Assembly (NCBI GenBank): GCA_016946835.1
Contig: JACVTC010000011.1
Location: 1,225,001 to 1,280,000 of the forward strand
DNA from: Neocallimastix lanati (nom. inval.)
Taxonomy: Eukaryota; Neocallimastigomycota; Neocallimastigomycetes; Neocallimastigales; Neocallimastigaceae
Direction: 5' to 3'
DNA length: 55,000 nucleotides
Shown: piece by piece, positions 52,083 through 55,000 of the stretch
How positions within the stretch are numbered: the stretch's first letter is position 1
Layout: the number at the start of each line of letters is the position of its first letter
Notes under the pieces: model-generated
Seen by the model: the letters and a program-made list of their open reading frames with translations, nothing else
The model's database searches: none
What the model was told of the DNA's origin: nothing
Made by a program: the position numbers and the translations under genes

Positions 52083-52481
52083 TATATAAAGTAAATGAAT
52101 CTAAAAATCATAAATTAAATAAATATAATATACATTAATATATGTGTTTTATACATATTTAAAAATTAATTTCAAACTGATAATTATTTTTTTATATCTT
52201 CATTAAAAAATATTTAGAAAAAAAGATAAATTTAAAAAAAAGAACTAAACATAATATTAATAGAGTAAGATAAAATTAACAGTTAAAATGTTAAAATAAT
52301 TAAATGAAATTTATAAATTTTAAAATAAAAAAAAAAAATATTTAAAAATTTTAGTATAAAAATTAATATTACTATTATTATAATTGAATTTAATACTTTT
52401 TATTATTTAAGCAGTTTAATTTGAAAATAATAGAAGTTTGCTTTTTTTTTTTTTTTTTTTTGACATATTAAAAGATTCAAA
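52083..52481. other. Upstream region of the sorting-nexin gene
   Basis: AT-rich, with a 21-base T run at 52442-52461 just before the start codon. No specific element recognised. Confidence 0.6.
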
Positions 52482-54492
52482 ATGGATGAAGAAGATAATC
52501 CTTTTAAAATAGATAGACCAAACATTGTTCCATTAGTACCAGATCTTAATTCTTCAATATTGTCAGCTGAACGTGAAAAAAGTAATATTATTAGTAATCC
52601 TTGGGAAACGTCTGACGGGGAAGATATTTTAAAATCAATTAATGATATTAAAAAGAATAATAAACGTAAAAAAAAAAAAAAAAAATGTTTAATATATATA
52701 CAAATAATTATAAAAAATTATAAAATTATGAAATTTATAGTAAATTCCGAAGTAACAATTTTATTTTTTATATTCGATATTTTCATTACTATTAATAAAA
52801 TAATGGAAATATTAATATATTATTAATATATATAAAATGTTTATAATATAATTAATAATTTTAATATTAATATACTTGAAAATATCAGCTTCTTCACCAC
52901 CAATAAAGGATTCAGTAAATCCTAAATTAAAAGATAATAATAATTTTGATAAAATTACTTCATCATCAAATTTTAGAGTTAATGACCCTTGGGCTGCACC
53001 ATTAGTTAGCAATAGCTCAAATGATACGGAAAAAAATAAGAATGATATTGATAAAAACAATAATGACATTGATTACAATAAATTTGCTTCGCTTAATATA
53101 AATACTGATGATTTAGACGCAGAAAACTCTGAAGATAATAAAATTGATATAAAAAATAAATCTAACATAAAAAATTCAAAAATGAGAGCTTCACAAACTT
53201 CTAACATTAGTCAATTTTCGGTTAATTCACCTATTAATTATACGGATAATTCTCAATCATTTATACCAACAACAAATTTTCTCAATTCTTCTGAGGAGTC
53301 AGATGTAATTACTGTAAGAATTTCACCTGAAAAAAGTGGTATTGTTTTTAAACATGTAAATTATTTAATACATTCAAAGGTAAGGGAAAAAAAATAAAAA
53401 AATAATAAATGTAATGTAAATTATATTTTTATTTATATTCAAGATTGTTAAATAAAATAAATTTATATTGTAATATTTTATTATTATTATTATAATAATA
53501 ATAATAATAATAATAAAAAGTTCCATAAATTAGTATCGACAAGAAGATATTCTGATTTTTTATGGCTTTATGAAATTTTATGCAAAAGATACCAATTTAG
53601 AATAAGTATGTTATTGTTATTATAATTATAATTATTATTATTGCTATTATTATTATTGTTATAAATATTATTAAAAATATAATTTTTTTAATTATTATTA
53701 ATCTTTTAATTTATACTATTATATAATTATATGAATTATGATAAATAATATCTTTACTCAAATAGTGATAAGTGTATGAGCTCTTATAAATAATAAATAT
53801 AACTTATTATTCATATTAATTTTTTTTATAATTTCATTTTATCTAAATTAATTATCATAACATAAAGTTACCACCAAAACATATGGGAACAAGTAAATTT
53901 TAAAAATATATAATATATAATAAATAAATAAATAAGTAAATAAATAAATAAATTAATAGATAAACATTATCGTATTATTTAATTAAAAGATATGATACCA
54001 TCTTCGAATGATTTAGCCTTTCTTGAAAAGAGACGTAGAGGTTTATCTCGTTTTATGAATTATATTGGAAATCATCCTGTGATGAAGAATGACGAATTTT
54101 TTAAAAAATTTTTAAACAAAGATGTTGTAATTATTTATTTTTAATATTGATAATATATAAATTCATGTATATATATATATATATATATATTAATTAATTA
54201 TTTAAAAACAATAAAAACAAAAAATATTTTTAAGAATATAAGTCAATTAAGAAAAAGTAATAGTAATATTGAAGTCACCGAAGAATTTGATGATACTTTT
54301 TTAACACCAGAACAAAGAAATATGATACCAAATGATTTCGAAAAAAAATTACAAAATTTGAGGTCTGGATTAAATTTCCTAATTGAACAATATCAAGCAC
54401 TTTTTGTATCAGTGGAAACAATTAGTAAAAATATTGAATGTAAGTAATATTTAAAATGAAAATAAAAAGAAAAAAAATAAATAAATAAATAC

Positions 54493-54527
<35 letters not shown>

Positions 54528-54700
54528 TTATGATTGAATACTATGATTGAATACTATAATTAATAATAGAAATATTAAATTTAATCTGCTTTTCAATTTT
54601 TTTTCAATTTTTATATTTAACTAGCATCATCAAACGAATTTACAAACATTGGATATTCATTAGGGTATTAAATATATACTAATAATAATAAAAATAATTG

Positions 54701-54754
<54 letters not shown>

Positions 54755-55000
54755 TATATTATATTAAGTTAAAATATTATTAAATATAAATATATATATA
54801 TATATATATAATAGTCAAATGTCGGAATTTAAAGATTTCTTAGGACTCGATTCAAATAATTTTAAACTTTTATATAATGGCTATGCTCATTTAGCAGACG
54901 GGTTCCAAAAGATATCATCTATTTTACATGAAAATGTAAATAATACTATTAATATTAATAATAATTATACAATTATATTAATATAAATAAGAATATGAAT
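52482..55000 (+). CDS. Mvp1/SNX8-like sorting nexin (PX-BAR), 3' end outside window
   Basis: Exons: 52482-52665, 52889-53379, 53521-53605, a predicted 8-nt exon 53766-53773, 53868-53892, 53990-54126, 54235-54439, 54625-54664, 54815-54935 (donor at 54936), then beyond the window. 432 codons so far, all in frame. The N-terminus is disordered with NPW/DPW pieces and Asn/Asp-rich sequence. PX domain about 210-330: TVRISPEKSGIVFKHVNYLI, RRYSDFLWLYEILCKRY (phosphoinositide-binding RRYSDF), LPPKHMG, and EKRRRGLSRFMNYI. A helical region follows that should be the start of the BAR domain. Mvp1-type nexins bind PI3P on endosomes and drive retromer-independent recycling to the Golgi. The exact end of exon 6 (GAT or GATGTT) is uncertain. 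Ninefold splitting of a compact gene is notable but matches AP-1 mu nearby. Confidence 0.9.
54701..54739. repeat. Poly(A) run followed by (AT)n in sorting-nexin intron
   Basis: An intronic homopolymer of about 39 A, followed by an AT array. Many introns in this window carry such runs. Confidence 0.85.

Overview
The window is extremely AT-rich eukaryotic DNA. It has seven intron-containing host genes separated by long, simple-repeat-rich spacers and decayed transposable elements. Short GT...AG introns made almost wholly of A and T, asparagine and serine runs in proteins, a 129-residue Vtc1 protein, an Mvp1-type sorting nexin and a Golgi-type apyrase fit a fungus. The combination best fits an anaerobic gut fungus (Neocallimastigomycota). 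That assignment is inference from composition and gene content, not from a search.

Layout. 1-4317: a Ty1/copia retrotransposon entering from the left edge, broken by stops and frameshifts, with a ~490-bp AAT repeat inside pol and a candidate 3' LTR. 5111-8956 (-): a seven-exon CAMKL-type protein kinase with a UBA-like segment. 12037-17655: a complete-looking Mutator-like (MULE) element with terminal inverted repeats, a 7-bp target duplication, a FLYWCH/MULE transposase (-), and a large internal array of ATTTT and 47-bp repeats. 19264-20880 (-): relic of a LINE. 21642-23444 (-): a five-exon NIFK/Nop15-type nucleolar RRM protein. 24875-27739 (-): a five-exon protein with a DUF6818-like N-terminus. 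28.9-34.5 kb: spacer with long hairpins and two unrelated Ty3/gypsy relics (30130-30920 with a chromodomain; 31950-33530 without), then a run of consecutive hairpins at 34284-34499. 35642-36154 (-): VTC1. 39505-42416 (-): a GDA1/CD39 apyrase. 44128-47007 (+): AP-1 complex mu subunit, ten exons. 47608-49990 (+): a 5'-truncated LINE with poly(A) tail. 51595-52082 (-): a tRNA-headed SINE-like element of strikingly higher GC. 52482 to the right edge (+): an Mvp1/SNX8-like sorting nexin, incomplete.

The host genes do not form an operon or cluster in any strict sense. Four of the last ones (Vtc1, apyrase, AP-1 mu, Mvp1-like) all act in the Golgi-endosome-vacuole system, which may be coincidence. 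I reconstructed all exon structures by hand from reading frame, splice consensus and family conservation. Every gene model reported keeps frame across all its introns.

Best leads for a second look: the five-to-seven back-to-back hairpins at 34284-34499; the tRNA-headed SINE-like element; the intact-looking MULE with its subterminal repeats and internal satellite; a predicted 8-nt microexon in the sorting nexin; and a conserved extra C-terminal segment shared by three LINE copies. I did not find a defence system, CRISPR array, biosynthetic cluster or other novel multi-gene system.
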